Positions 33,856 to 45,855 are shown, counted from the stretch's first letter. The stretch: DNA of 64,000 nucleotides from Malaya genurostris (GCF_030247185.1 NC_080570.1:154331641-154395640); one strand, 5' to 3'. Numbers and translations are program-made. The notes: generated from the letters alone by a model not told the origin.

Positions 33856-36235
33856 TGAGAAAGGCACCTTTACACCACTAGGTGGATTAAAACAAGTTTT
33901 TTCGTTTTAGTGTGAACAACAGTAGATAGTTTGTTGGTATTAAGTTGCTAATAATTTTTATGAGTACTTCGCTAAGTTGTAATGAAGTTAACGAAGTTCC
34001 CCTCTTAGATAAGCTTGAAAACAAATCTAAACCCAGTGGATAAATTGTTGCATTTGAGTAACTAATTAATTACGGAAATGTTGCATTTGTTGCTTAATTT
34101 CCTTCGAGTACTTCACTAAGTTCATGTGAAGTTAACGAAGTACCCCTCCCAAATAAACTTGAAAACAAATCAAAACCCAGTGGATAATTTGTTGCTTATT
34201 AGTTGCTAATTAGTTACGGTGGGTTTAAATTAAAACCTCCACATAACTTTCGTGTACTTCGCTAAGTTCATATGCAGTCCACGAAGCAGCACTCTTAGTT
34301 AAGCTTAAAAACAACTCAAAGCCCAGTGAATAATTTGCTACTTATTAGGCGCTAATAAGTTGCTAAATAGTTACGGAATTTTGAATTTGTTGTTCAATCA
34401 TTTTTTATTTTTCGAGTACTTCGCTAAGTTCATATGAAGTTAACGAAGTACCCTTGAGTACTTGAAAACCAATCAAAACCCAGTGGATAATTTGTTGCCA
34501 ATTAGTTACGGTGGGTTTAAATTAAAACCTTCATATAATTTTTGTGTACATCGCTAAGTTCATATGCAGTTAACGAAGCAGTTCTCAGAACCCAGTGAAT
34601 AAGTTGTTACTTATTATGCGCTTATTAATTGCTAAATAGTTACGGAATTTTGAATTTGTTCAATCAGGCTAAGTTTAAATGAAGTTGACGAAGTTCCCCT
34701 CCCAAATAAGCTTGAAAATAAATCAAGACCCAGTGGATAGTTTGTTGCTAATCAGTTGCTAATCAGTTAAGATAATTTTGAATTTGTTGCTCAATTTATT
34801 TTTTTTATTTTTTTAGAGTTCTTCGCCAAGTTTAAATGAAGTTCAAGAAGATAAGCCTGAAAACAAATCGAAACCCAGTTGATAAATCGTTGCATATGAG
34901 TTACTAATTAGTTGCGGAAATGTTGAATTTGTTGATTAATTTTTTTTTGAGTACTTCGCTAAGTTCATATGAAGTTAACGAAGTACCCCTCTCAAATAAG
35001 CTTGAAAATAAATCAAAACCCAGTGAATAATTTGTTGCTGATTAGTTAAGGCAATTTTGAATTTGTTGCTTAGTTCATTTTTTTGAGTACTTCGCCAAGT
35101 TTAATGAAGTTGAAGAAGTTCCCCTCCAAGATAAGCTTGAAAACAAATTGAAACCCAGTGAATAAATTGTTGCATATGAGTTACTAATTAGTTGCGGAAA
35201 ACTTGAATTTGTTACTTAATTTTCTTTGAGTACTTCACTAAGTTCATATGAAGTTAACGAAATACCCCTCCCAAATAAGCTTGAAAATAAATCAAAACTC
35301 AGAGGAAAATTTGTTGCTTATTAGTTGCTAATTAGGTGGTTTTAAATTAAAATCTCCATTTTACTTTATATTTTCGTGTACTTCGCAAGTTTCATATGCA
35401 ATTACCAAAGCAGCTCTCTCAAAATTTAAAAACAGCTCAAAACCAAGTGAGTAATTTGCTACTTATTAGGCGCTAATAAGTTGCTAAATAGTCACGGAAT
35501 TTTGAATTTAATGGTCAATCATTTTTATCTTTTGAGTACTTCGCTACTTTATGTGAAGTTAACGCAGTTCCCCTCCTGAATAAAATCCAAACCCAGTGGA
35601 TAGTTTGTTGCTTAGTAGTTGTTAATTAGTAACGGTGGTTTTGAGTTTACAGCTCAATTTTATTTTCTTTTTTCGAGTACTTTGCTAAGTTCATATAAAG
35701 TTAACGAAGCACTCTTCCCAAATAAAAAAATCAAAACCCAGTGAATATTTCGTTGATTACTAGTTGCTAATTAGTTACGGTAAGTTTGAATTTATTGCTC
35801 ATTTTTTTAAAATATTTCGGTAAGTTTATATGAAGAGAACGAAACACTCCTCCCAAATAAGCTTGAAAGCTAATTGAATCCCAGTGGATAGTTTGTTGCT
35901 AATTAGTGGCTACTTAGTTACGGTAGAGGTTACTTGAAGCTCTATTTTTTTCGAGTACTTCGTTAACTTCGGATAAGTTTATAAGCGAAGTACTCGAAGA
36001 AAAATATAAAAAATGAGTAACAAGTTCAAAATTACCGTAACCTATTAGCAACAAACTATCTACTGGGTTTCGATTTGTTTTCAAGCTAATTAAGGAGTAC
36101 AACTTACGTGGTACTTCATTAACTTCATATGATTTTATCAAAGTACTCAAAATTTTTTTTTTCTGAAAATGAGTTATAAATTCAAAATTACCGTAACTTA
36201 TTAGTAACAAATTATTCACCTAATTGCGTTATCAT
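33856..36235 (+). repeat. ~145-bp satellite array between inverted termini
   Basis: The left edge has ACACCACTAGGTGGATTAAA; the right edge near 36210 carries a decayed inverted form (CACCTAATTGCGTTATCATC). Between them lie about fifteen units with GAGTACTTCGCTAAGTTC, ATGAAGTTAACGAAGTACCC, CCCAGTGGATAATTTGTTGC and ATTAGTTACGG. Near 35960 the orientation flips, and the last two units run on the minus strand. Confidence 0.85.
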
Positions 36236-37403
36236 CGGCGAGAGTTACTCGCTTACCAATCCTAAATTCGGAACTTTTATCCTATAATTTATTTTATATC
36301 AATCATTTTAAAACTGAACCATTTCATTTTAAACCAACGAATTGGAATCGACCGAAAGCAATGAAAAATAAAACGAAAAGTTCATTGACTGTGATCCGTA
36401 CAAAACCGACTCGTAATCATACTTCACTAATTACACTGGAAGTCGATAAGAAACGCAAAGCTTGAAGCTTTGAGCAATCCACCAGTGATCCGGGCAATAA
36501 CTCTCTGCTGGGTGTCATGCAATTAAACAGGACTGCAGTCTTGTCATCTTTGCGGAGCGTCTGCTTAGCGGAAAGCTGCTCGGGAAATTAGTGACAAGCT
36601 CGGGAAGGGATGATCCCATCTTTAATCATCACCTTCATTTTCGGTGCTGACTTTGCCGGATAGAAAGACGATAAAAAGACGACGTCTCAGAGTCAGTTCG
36701 CCTCCGGAGGTGTCTTTTCAAATGGGCACCCGTTCCATGACTGTTTTGACTAAACTGCAGATACTTTTAATTGCACTGAGAATATGATGATAACAAATGC
36801 AAGTGAGGAGGAAACGAAGGCACATAAAAAATGTCGCAATGCGCAATCTGAAAAAAAAAAATTGATGAAAATTTGACAGTTGAATAATAGATTCAACAAA
36901 CTGGAAACGTGGTTTAATAAAAAAAAATGCAGGTTTTTTTTTGGCAAATGTTGAAACCCATTAATTTTTTTTATCGTATTTGCTCTGTTTCAGGAGCCTT
37001 TTCGCGTATTGTTCGACGGTGTCTTTTTATGACACATCGTTTGAAGTATTCAATTAGCTACAATCAAATTTGACCACTGCCGTTTTTCACGTTTTCCGAG
37101 TCAAATTATATTATTGGGAAGCAAATTCTTGTTTGCTGATCAAAGGAAATCCGAGTTGTTGAAAGTTTTGATCTAAGCGAAATACTGACCATTTCAGGTT
37201 TCAGATTGGAGAAAATTGTTCCATCACTCTTATCAAAAATTACAAATTTCCTTTCAGAAGTTTTTTTTTCCAAAAATGACGAAACAATTTCAAAGTGTCT
37301 CCAAAAACCCATTTATAGGAATATTTAGTCAACAATACATCTAATTGCAATTGGTTTCATGTATTTTTTTTTCAAAACATTAATTTAGTCATGCATCCTA
37401 CAT
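36236..37403. other. AT-rich intron stretch
   Basis: No gene or repeat recognised; A/T homopolymer tracts near 36850 and 36920. Confidence 0.35.
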
Positions 37404-37459
37404 TGCCAGGGTAGCTCAATGGAAGAGCAGTTCTATGATTTCACAGGTTTGAGTCTGGA
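37404..37459 (+). repeat. tRNA-like pol III promoter (A and B boxes), SINE-type remnant
   Basis: TAGCTCAATGG at 37412 matches an A box and GGTTTGAGTCT at 37446 a B box. A D-arm (GCTC...GAGC) can be drawn. The acceptor stem does not close and the variable region is absent, so this is not an intact tRNA gene. A tRNA-derived SINE head or a tRNA pseudogene fits best. Confidence 0.45.
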
Positions 37460-38082
37460 TATTGAATTCAAAACTATTCACTTAAAAACACCATTCGGGA
37501 ATCGGCTCAAAGCTTAGCGGGTTTGCATTGCATCTCCATATGAGGATGCCATCGGGAAAATTAGACGCGATATCGCCCCCGTAAAAAACTCTAATCCTAA
37601 AAATATAAATACCGGGAATCACATCGCTCTCTGAAAAACCGACTACAAAGTAGCTTCCATGACGCAGTAATGAAAAGAGAAAATAAATAAAAACAGCTTT
37701 TACTCCCAATGTTGTTTCGATAGATAGACAGATTAGACGATTTAGACCCACTCGAACGATTTTCATCCCGGCCTCGAAACGATTTTTTTTCTGCTTCTAT
37801 CTTTTCTGTGCCGCACATGCCAGGCGATGATTCGTGTAAATTTGGCCCAAAACTGATGACGAGAGCGCACGAAAATCCACTTGAGCCGGAACATGAAGGG
37901 ATTCGGATACCGGGGGCACAACACAGGCACTCTCGATGGGGCATCATTATATTGCCTAAACTCGCACTCATTCAACTACCTACAAATGGTAGAATGTAAA
38001 AATATTTTCATTCGAAGCGCACTCGATGGAGGACTTATGGAGGGTGCTTTTACCTTTCCACATTTATCTTTTTTTTTGCTTT
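37460..38082. other. Intron stretch, nothing recognised
   Basis: Moderate GC; open frames on both strands up to 124 codons (37597-37971 minus) without domains. Confidence 0.3.
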
Positions 38083-39305
38083 TATCTATAGAAAGGTAAT
38101 AGAATTGCTAAAAAAAGACGACTTTTGAGTTTGGATATTCGGAGACTCCTATATGTTAGCTATAAACTATTCGATTCAGCTCGACGAGGATTAAAAAAAA
38201 TTTCTCTCCACTAAATTGTCTCGGAGACAACTGAGATGATTCCTACTGGAGCACAACTTTTTAATTGTGGATCAAATTCAAAGATCAAATGATAGTCGCT
38301 TCCAGTTCCGGATATAATGGTACAAATGACATAAACGACAAAAGGTTTTTTTTCTCCGCCAAATGTTTTCGGCGGTGGCGTAATCGATGATCACAAGCTT
38401 AAGCTCTTTTAGAAGCTAGTATCAAGCAATGAGTCGAATTCGAAGATTAATTGGTTGCTCCGGAAGTTTTCCCAGTTCCGGATATATAATGGTATAAATG
38501 ACGTAACCGACTAAACGCATTTTTCTCTCTCCGTTCAATTTTCTCGGATTGTACTAAGCTTAGGCGCGTTTGAAAATTACTATTGGGTTGTGAATCAAGT
38601 TCGAAGATTAACTTCTGGTGATATAATGACATAAGTGACGTAACCGACAGAATGCTTTTTCCTCTCCGTTCAATTTTCTCGCGGATGGCTAAGTCGATAT
38701 GAACAAAGGTTAGCTCATTTAAAAGCTTGTTTGAAGATGTGAATCTAGCTCGGAGATCAAATGACTGCCACGTCTGGTTCCAAAGATATAATGACATAAG
38801 TGACGTAAACAACAAAACATATTTGTCTCTCCGCTAAATTACTTAGGCACACAGTTTCAACCAGCTTGAGCTCGTTTGTAAATTACTTTTGGGTTGTGAA
38901 CCAAGTTTGAAGATCAAATGGCTGTCGTTTCAGGATGCAAAGATAAAATGGTATAAATGACGTAACCGACTAAAGGCATTTTTTCTCTCCGCTCAATTTT
39001 CTCGGCTCTGGCCTAACAGATTTTACTAATCTCAGGCGCATTTGAAAGTTACAATTGGGTTGTGAATCAAGTTCGAAGATCAACTTCCAGTTCCGGTGAT
39101 ATGTTGGCACTAGTGACGTAACCGACCAAACGTAATATTATTCTCTCCGCCAAATTTTCTCGAAGATGGCTGAGCAGAATTCAATAATCTTGGACTCGAC
39201 TGAAAGCTTCTTTTTGGCTGTGGATCCATTTAGAAGAACAATTGATTGCCCTTTCCGGTTCAGGGGATAGAATGGTATGAGTGACGTAACCGATGAAGCG
39301 CTTTT

Positions 39306-39914
39306 GACGTGAATACGTCTTACTTTACTACTTTACTATGCATTCCATAGCCCAGGTCCAGAATTCAGATCCCGAATATAGGTCTAGAATTTGGTTTCCA
39401 AATTCAGTTCTACAATTTTAGAAGTGCAACTTTATTTAGGAATTTGGTTCTAAAGATTTTTTAAATGAACTCCGAAATTTCGGATCCGAATTCGTAAATT
39501 GAATTCTGAATCGGAATTTTCAAATTAAAATTTAGATACGGAGCTCAGTGCAAGGATTCAGGTTCAGAAGTCAGTTCTGAGCCGAAATTCAGATCTCAAA
39601 TTCAGTTAACTAATTCTGTTCCAGTATTCCAATTCAGCGATCAGTCCAATAGTCCACATCTTGAATTCAGTCTCAGGTCTAGAATCTAGCTTCAAAATTC
39701 AGGTCCGGATTACAGATTCGACATTCAGTTCCTAAATTCAGGTTCAGAATTTAGTATCCGAGTTCATTTTCTGAACCCGGGTTCAGTACCCGACTCTAGC
39801 AGTCGGTTCCGTAATTCCAGGTCCATAATTCAGATGCTATAGTATCAAAGAAACTGCACCATCCTTTTTTTGTATTCAGGTCATCTGGTTATGTCTCTGA
39901 CATTTCCCACCCAC
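39306..39914. mobile_element. Insertion with GTGAATACG termini carrying a GAATTC-rich array
   Basis: Left end GACGTGAATACGTCTTACTT; right end TGTATTCAGGTC... to GACATTTCCCACC. The satellite monomer is interrupted exactly here and resumes with ACATTTTTTCCTC. The interior is a degenerate short-period repeat (CCAGAATTCAG, TTCAGATCC), the complement of the array at 48.0-51.5 kb. The termini match 16736-17924. Confidence 0.65.
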
Positions 39915-41229
39915 ATTTTTTCCTCTTCGCTCAATTTTATCGGAGATGACTGAACCAATTTCTACAAATATAGAAGAACGAACGGCTGTAGCTTTCGTAT
40001 TTGAAGAAATATTGGTAAAAGTGACGTAACCGACAAAACAAATTATTTTACTCTTCATTTAAATTTTCTCGAATATGGCTAAACCGATTTCTACAAACTT
40101 AGTCTTTTTGAAAGCTGTTTTTGGACTGTGGATTAAGCTCTATGATCAAATGGATGTCGCTTCTAGTTCCGGAGATATAACGGTATGAGGGACGTAACCG
40201 ACAAAACACATTTTTCCCTTCGTCGTTTTACTCGGAGATGGCTGAGTCGATTTTGACAAATTAGATTTCTTTTCAAAACTACTTTTTGGTCGTGAATCAA
40301 ATTCGAAGATCAAAGAACCGTCACTTCCGGTATAAATAATGGTATAAGTAGCGTAACCAACATTTATCCCTACGTTAATTTTTTCAGAGATGGCTAAGTC
40401 GATTTGAACTAACTGCGGCTCGATTGAATGCTACTTTTTGGTCGTGGATCAAGGTCGAAGTTTGAATGGCTGCCGCTTCTGATTCCAGATATATTATGGT
40501 ATAAGTGACATAACCGACAAAAACCATTTGTTTCGCTCAATTTTTCCGGTTATGGTTAAACCGATTTTCAAAAGCTTAGGTTTGTTTAAAAGCAAGTCTT
40601 GAGCTATGAATAAGGTTCGAAGAACAAATGGCTGTAGCTTTCGTATTCGGAGAAATATTGGTATAAGCGATGTAACCGACAAAACAAACAGTTTTGCTCT
40701 TCATTTGAATATTTACTAATAGAGCTAAACCAATTTCAACAAACTTAGTCTTTTTGAAAGCTGTTTTTGGACTACGGATTAAGCTCGACGATCAAATGGA
40801 TGTCGTTTCCAGTTCCGAAGACACAACGGTATAAGTGACGTAACCGACAAAACACATTTTTTCCCCTTCGTCGTTTTACTCGGAGATGACTGAGTCGATT
40901 TTGACAAACTAGATCTCTTTTCAAAGCTACTTTTTGGTCGTAAGTCAAATTCAATGGACTGTCACTTCCGGTTCTGGAGATAAAATGGTATAAGTGGCGT
41001 AACCGACACAAATACTTTTTTTTTCCGCTCAATTTTATCGGAGATGACTAAATCGATCTCAACAAACTAGAGCTCTTTTGAAAGCTATTTTTTGGTTATT
41101 CAAGGTGGGTTTAGATCGGAGATAAAACAGCTATCGTTTCTGGTTCCGGAGTTATAACGATAGAAGTGGCGTAACCGACAAAACACATTTTTCCCCTTCG
41201 TCGTTTTACTCGGAGATGGGTGAGTCGAT

Positions 41230-42560
41230 TTTTACAAACTAGATTTCGTTTCAAAGCTACTTTATAGTCGTGAATCAAATTCGAAAATCAAAGTACTGTC
41301 ACATTCGGTTTCAAAGGTATAATGGTATAAGCGGCGTAACCGACTAAACGCATTTATGCCTCCGTAAAATAAATCAAAAATAAATTTTCTCAAAAATGGC
41401 AGAGTCGATTTCAACTAACTGGGGCTCGATCAAAACCTCCTTTTTTTGTGGATCAAGTTTGAAGGTCTATTGGCTTCTGGTTCCAGATATACAATAGTAT
41501 AAGTGACATAACTGACACCCTTTTTATCCTCTCCGCTTAATTTTGTCGGTGATGATTGAATCGATTTCTACAAACTAGAGCTTTTTCGAAAGCTACTTAA
41601 AATTTATTCTAGGTTGAACTAGCTCAAATAGCTATCGTTCCTGGTTCCAGCGATACAATGGTATAAGGGACGTAACCGACAAAACACATTATTTTTCATT
41701 AGATTTTATCGGTGATAGCTGAACCGATTTACACAAGCTTAGGTTCGTTTGAAAGCAAGGCTTGGGCTTTGAATCAAGTTCGAAGATCAAATAGCTATCG
41801 TTTCTGGTGAGATGAGATATAATGGTATAAGTGACGTAACCGACAAAACACATTTTTCCCCTCCATCGTTTCACTCGGAGATGGCTGAGTCGATTTCGAC
41901 AAACTAGATCTAGTTTCAAAGCTACTTTTTGGGCGTGAATCAAATTCGAACATCAAAGTACTGTCACATTCGGTTTCAAAGGTATAATATATAAGTGGCG
42001 TAACCGACTAAACGTATTTATGCCTCCGTAAAATAAAAATAAATTTTCTCAAAATTGGCAGAATCGATTTCAACTAACTGGGGCTCGATTTAAAGCAACT
42101 TTTTTGTTGTGGTTCAAGTTCGGAAGTCAAATGGCTTCTGGTTCCAGATATACAATAGTATAAGTGACATAACTGACACGCTTTTTTATCCTCTCCGCTT
42201 AATTTTGTCGGTGATGATTGAATCGACGTCTACAAACTAGAGCTTTTTTGAATGCTATTTATTATTTATTCAAGGTTGAACTAGCTCAAATAGCTATCGT
42301 TCCTGGTTCCAGCGATACAATGGTATAAGGGACGTAACCGACAAAACACATTATTTTTCATTAGATTTTATCGGTGATAGCTGAACCGATTTACACAAGC
42401 TTAGGTTCGTTTGAAAGCAAGGCTTGGGCTTTGAATCAAGTTCGAAGATCAAATAGCTATCGTTTCTGGTGAGATGAGATATAATGGTATAAGTGACGTA
42501 ACCGACAAAACACATTTTTCCCCTCCATCGTTTCACTCGGAGATGGCTGAATCGATTTCG
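41230..42560 (+). repeat. Higher-order repeat, ~662-bp unit of four monomers
   Basis: The sequence from 41689 recurs from 42351 nearly base for base (offset 662), while neighbouring monomers differ much more from one another. Both copies carry the same unusual variants, for example GGTGAGATGAGATATAATGG. The boundary is blurred by small indels (offset 662-668). Confidence 0.8.
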
Positions 42561-43292
42561 ACAAACTAGATCTAGTTTCAAAGCTACTTTTTGGGCGTGA
42601 ATCAAATTCGAAGATCAATGGACTGTCACTTCCGGCATATAATGGTACAATTGGCGTAACCGACATTTATCCCTCCATTATTTTCTAAGAGATGACGAGC
42701 CGATTTGAACTAACAGGGGCTCGACTGAAAGCTACATTTTGGTTGTGGACCAAGTTCGAAGGTCAAATGGCTGTCGCTTTTGGTTCTACATATATAATGG
42801 CATAAGTGACATAACTCACAAACACAGTTTTTTTCTCTGCGCTCTATTTTATCGGAGATGACTGAGCCGATTTCTACAAACTAGAGCTCTTTCGAAAACT
42901 CCTTTGATTATTCAAGGTTGATCAAGTTCGAAGATCAAATAGCTATCGTTTCCGGTTCCGAAACTATAATGGTTATAAGTGACGTAACCGACAGACATTT
43001 CTTTCCCCATCATTTTATTCGGAGGTTGCTGAGTCGATTTCGACAAACTAGATCTTTTTTTCAGAGCAACTTCTTGGTCGTGAATCAAATTCGAAGATCG
43101 ATGGACTATCACTTCCGATATACATAATGGTATAAGTGGCATAACCGACACTTATCCCTCAGTTAATTTTTTCAAAGAACACTGGGGCTCGATTGAAAGC
43201 TACTTGTTGGTTGTGGATCAAGTCCAAAGATCAAATAGTTATTGTTTCTGGCTCCGGAGATATAATGGTATAAGTGACGTAACCGACAAAGG

Positions 43293-43961
43293 AAAATTCT
43301 AAACCTACTTGTTATGTGTAATGGGGAAAAGGAACTTATATACTAACTTACTAACTAATATAGAGAGCGAATTGCATCGAATTTTGTCGGAATTTGCTTA
43401 TAATATTATGTGACATTACATCTAATGGTTCTATATTTGTGAGTCTGTGAAACTCATTTGTACTAAACCAGGGAGGACGCTTCAAAATCATTTTCAGAAT
43501 TTCATTCTGAATCCTTTGAAGCGTTTTCTTCCTGGTGGAACAACAACTCGACCAAATTGGTACTGCATAAATCATGGCTGGTCTGAAAATTTGTTTATAA
43601 ATTAATAATTTGTTTTTTAGACAGAGCTTAGAATTTCTGTTTATAAGAGGATTTAAGGATTTTTTAATATATTTATTACACTTTGCCTGGATTACTTCAA
43701 TGTGATCCCTGAAAGTGAGTTTTTTGTCATACGTTAAACCTAAGTATTTTGCTTGATCAGACCATGTCAATTCCAAGCCATTCAATTTGAGAATGTGATT
43801 ATTGTTTGGTTTAAGAAAAGAAGTTCTTGGTCTATGAGGAAAGATAATTAATTGCGTTTTTGCTGCATTTGGTTTAATTTTCCATTTTGACAGATAATCA
43901 CTGAAAATATTTAAGCTTCCTTGTAGGCGACTGCAGATCACTCTTAGATTTCTACCTGTGG
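43293..43961 (-). mobile_element. 5'-truncated Juan-like (Jockey clade) LINE
   Basis: The minus-strand RT C-terminal part and a short 3' UTR are flanked by GACAAAGG at 43285-43292 and again at 43962-43969, an 8-bp target duplication inside the satellite. The wording strongly recalls the Juan family of mosquitoes. The 5' truncation is typical of LINE insertion. Confidence 0.8.
43351..43961 (-). pseudogene. RT C-terminal part of the Juan-like element
   Basis: About 200 codons are open. Blocks seen are LSKWKIKPNAAKTQLIIFPH, WSDQAKYLGLTYDKKLTF, INRNSKLCLKNKLLIYKQIF, MIYAVPIWSSC and LQRIQNEILKMILKRPPWFS. These lie after the YADD catalytic centre, so the enzyme core is missing through 5' truncation. 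No internal stop breaks the remaining part, suggesting a relatively young insertion. The open frame on the 5' side runs on into satellite sequence, which is not part of the element. Confidence 0.82.
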
Positions 43962-44463
43962 GACAAAGGCCTTTTCTTCGCTCAATTTTATTGGCGATGG
44001 CTACACCGATTTTCACAAGCTTATGTTCGTTTGAAAGCAAGTCTTGGGCTGTGAATCAAGTTAGAAGATTAAATGACTGTCAGTTTGGTGTTTGGACACA
44101 TAATGCTATAAGTGACGTACCCGCCAAAATGTATTTTTTCTCTCCGTTCAATGTTCTTGGAGATGGATGAGACGATCTCGAAACGTTTAGGCTAGTTCGA
44201 GACTAAGATAGGGTGGTGAATCAAAAGCAAAGACCATATGGTTGACGCGTAATCGCAGAAGTGACGTAACCGACAAATAGCATTTTTTACCATCCGCACA
44301 TTTTTTATTCAGAAAGTGACTTACTCAATGAGTACAAATGTTTAATTGTCGAAATTTTTTGTCAGAAATTTCGTTCTTGGAAAAATTTTCTCTTAAAGAG
44401 ACTGGTTGTTTGACAAAACAAAGACGTTATCACACCACTAGGTGGATTCAGAAGTGGTTTTTT

Positions 44464-44707
44464 TCTTGGTATTATTTCATCGCTCGTTATCGTGGGTTGG
44501 TATGTGTGTACGGCGGTACGAATGTATGAGGGACAAGGTGTACGTGAATAGAGAGATTTAGACAACCTTTTCTCGTTTATCAGCTGGTTTCATATTTTCA
44601 CCGAGTGGGAGTTAATTTAATACTAGTATCTCATCATGAACTCCAAACGATGTGTGCGATAAGGTTTTATAATATTCGGTTTTCATTTTTTGTTTCGTTT
44701 TTTGCAG
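44464..44707 (+). other. beat: End of intron 1 with branch/acceptor region
   Basis: Single-copy sequence leading to the T-rich tract and TTTTTTGCAG acceptor ending at 44707. Confidence 0.6.
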
Positions 44708-44922
44708 TTTCCTACGACGTCCATGGACTGGAAAGCGTTCACATCCGAGTGCCACCGGCGGTGACCCTGGGCGGTTCGGCCATTCTCATTTGCGAGTGTG
44801 ACCTGCCGGACGAGGATCTGTACTCGGTCAAGTGGTACAAAGGAAAGCACGAGTTTTTTCGATACACGTCGAAGGAAATTCCGTCGATAAAAATTTTCCC
44901 CAAGGCGGGAATCAGTGTTGAT
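44708..44922 (+). CDS. beat: Beat-family protein, exon 2 (Ig domain 1, first half)
   Basis: Encodes residues 20-90 in my numbering plus the split Val 19. LESVHIRVPPAVTLGGSAIL leads to Cys47, then DLYSVKWYKGKHEFFRYT holds Trp61 and the beat-family signature SVKWYKGxxEFxRYTxKE. IPSIKIFPKAGISVD closes the exon before the donor GTGAGT at 44923 (phase 0). Beat proteins are secreted or cell-surface Ig-domain proteins that act in axon guidance and defasciculation and bind Sidestep-family partners. The paralogue within the beat family is not resolved. The composition is clearly GC-richer than the surrounding intron. Confidence 0.93.
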
Positions 44923-44996
44923 GTGAGTGTTTCTTTTTCCTCTTCTACTCTGTTTTCTTTGATGAGATGACAGCTGACTGACTACTTTCGACGCAG

Positions 44997-45132
44997 GTCA
45001 ATCATTCCAATGCGAGTCACGTGATTCTACTGAACGCAGAGCCACACACAAGTGGGAAGTACAGCTGCGAAATAACGGAAGCGGCTCCGTCTTTCCACAC
45101 TCAGATAGTCACTAGAGATTTAAATGTAGTAG
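44997..45132 (+). CDS. beat: Beat-family protein, exon 3 (Ig domain 1, second half)
   Basis: After the acceptor GACGCAG the frame reads VNHSNASHVILLNAEPHTSG, then KYSCEITEAAPSF and VTRDLNVV. Cys114 in SGKYSCEI pairs with Cys47 of exon 2, the expected Ig disulphide, and NHS and NAS are two potential N-glycosylation sites. The exon is 136 bp and ends in phase 1 at the donor GTGAGT (45133). The small introns on both sides (74 and 82 bp) are typical of insects. Confidence 0.93.
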
Positions 45133-45214
45133 GTGAGTGTTTTTTTTTTGTTTTGCGTGAATTGGCAGAATCCGTCGAAAGCATAATGTGTGAATATTTC
45201 GTTCTTCGGGACAG

Positions 45215-45855
45215 ATTTACCCAAAAGCGACCCGGTGATACTGGACATGAAACCGTACTACGGAGCCGACGAGTTTCTCGAGGTTGTTTGCATATCAAAT
45301 GAGTCCCTGCCGGCGGCCCGGCTAGAATGGTTCATCAACGAGCGGCCGCTCGGCAAGATACAGCCCCCGTCCAGGCTGGAGGCAGTGACGGTGCCGGTGA
45401 CGCGAAGTGGCCACGGAGTTGATGACAGTAGCAACCACGCTGACAGGGGCAATAGTTCCAACAATAACAACAACAGCAGCGGCAGCAGCAGTAGAAAACC
45501 AACCAAGTCTTCCCCGCACCAAATATCGGCTGCCCTGCAAACAACAACAACCAACGAAGATGACGACCGGTTGGTGCGGGATGCCAACTCACCTCAGCAC
45601 CGCGACGCACTGACGGTACCGTTGGCGGCAGCCATCATCGCAGGGGCGACAGTTCTTTCATCGGCAACAACCAGTGCAGCAGCAGCAGCAGCATCAGGTC
45701 TAGCAACGCTGGCGCCATCCTCGACGGCGGTGGCGGCGGCGTCGGCTTCGTCAAGGGGTGGCAAAAAGGGTACCACAAACAGCCGGTACGAACGGTCCTT
45801 ATCACGGCTCAAGCTACTACTAGGACACGAACATTTCGTTGAAGGAAAAATACGG
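45215..45855 (+). CDS. beat: Beat-family protein, exon 4 (Ig domain 2 with low-complexity insertion)
   Basis: Starts after GGGACAG; the split codon gives Asp136, then LPKSDPVILDMKPYYGADEF and LEVVCISNESLPAARLEWF with Cys161 and Trp174 of the second Ig-like domain. From about residue 183 to 335 comes a Ser/Asn-rich, then Thr/Asp/Ala-rich stretch, including five Asn in a row and a run of Ala, built from AAC/AGC/GCA codons. The domain resumes with SRLKLLLGHEHFVEGKIR and ends in phase 0 at GTGAGT (45856). In other beat proteins this loop is short, so the insertion is unusual. A cryptic intron removing part of it is the alternative. Confidence 0.9.

Larger units (their letters stand above)
38083..44463 (+). 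repeat. Large ~165-bp satellite array bounded by element-like ends
   Basis: Starts CTATAGAAAGGTAATAGAAT and ends with ATCACACCACTAGGTGGATT at 44430. Roughly thirty monomers contain ATAATGGTATAAGTGACGTA, CCGACAAAACxCATTTTT, CTCGGAGATGGCTGA, CGATTTxxACAAACTxxA and GAAGATCAAATGGCTGTCGC. Two later insertions interrupt it (39306-39914 and 43293-43961). The minus-strand open frames in this region are by-products of the periodicity. Confidence 0.9.
2948..44707 (+). other. beat: Intron 1 of the beat-family gene (~41.8 kb)
   Basis: Bounded by the donor GTAAGG at 2948 and the acceptor TTTTTTGCAG ending at 44707, both flanking phase-1 coding sequence. It contains most of the transposon and satellite load of the window. 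No second host exon on the + strand is convincing inside it. Very long first introns are usual for insect neural Ig-family genes. Confidence 0.65.

Noticed and set aside
37404..37480. Functional tRNA gene
   Set aside because: The acceptor stem does not pair and the molecule is too short; only pol III box similarity remains.
38447..43151. Repeated minus-strand frames reading SVTSLIPL and similar
   Set aside because: They recur with the satellite period and are broken at random; a by-product of the 165-bp repeat.
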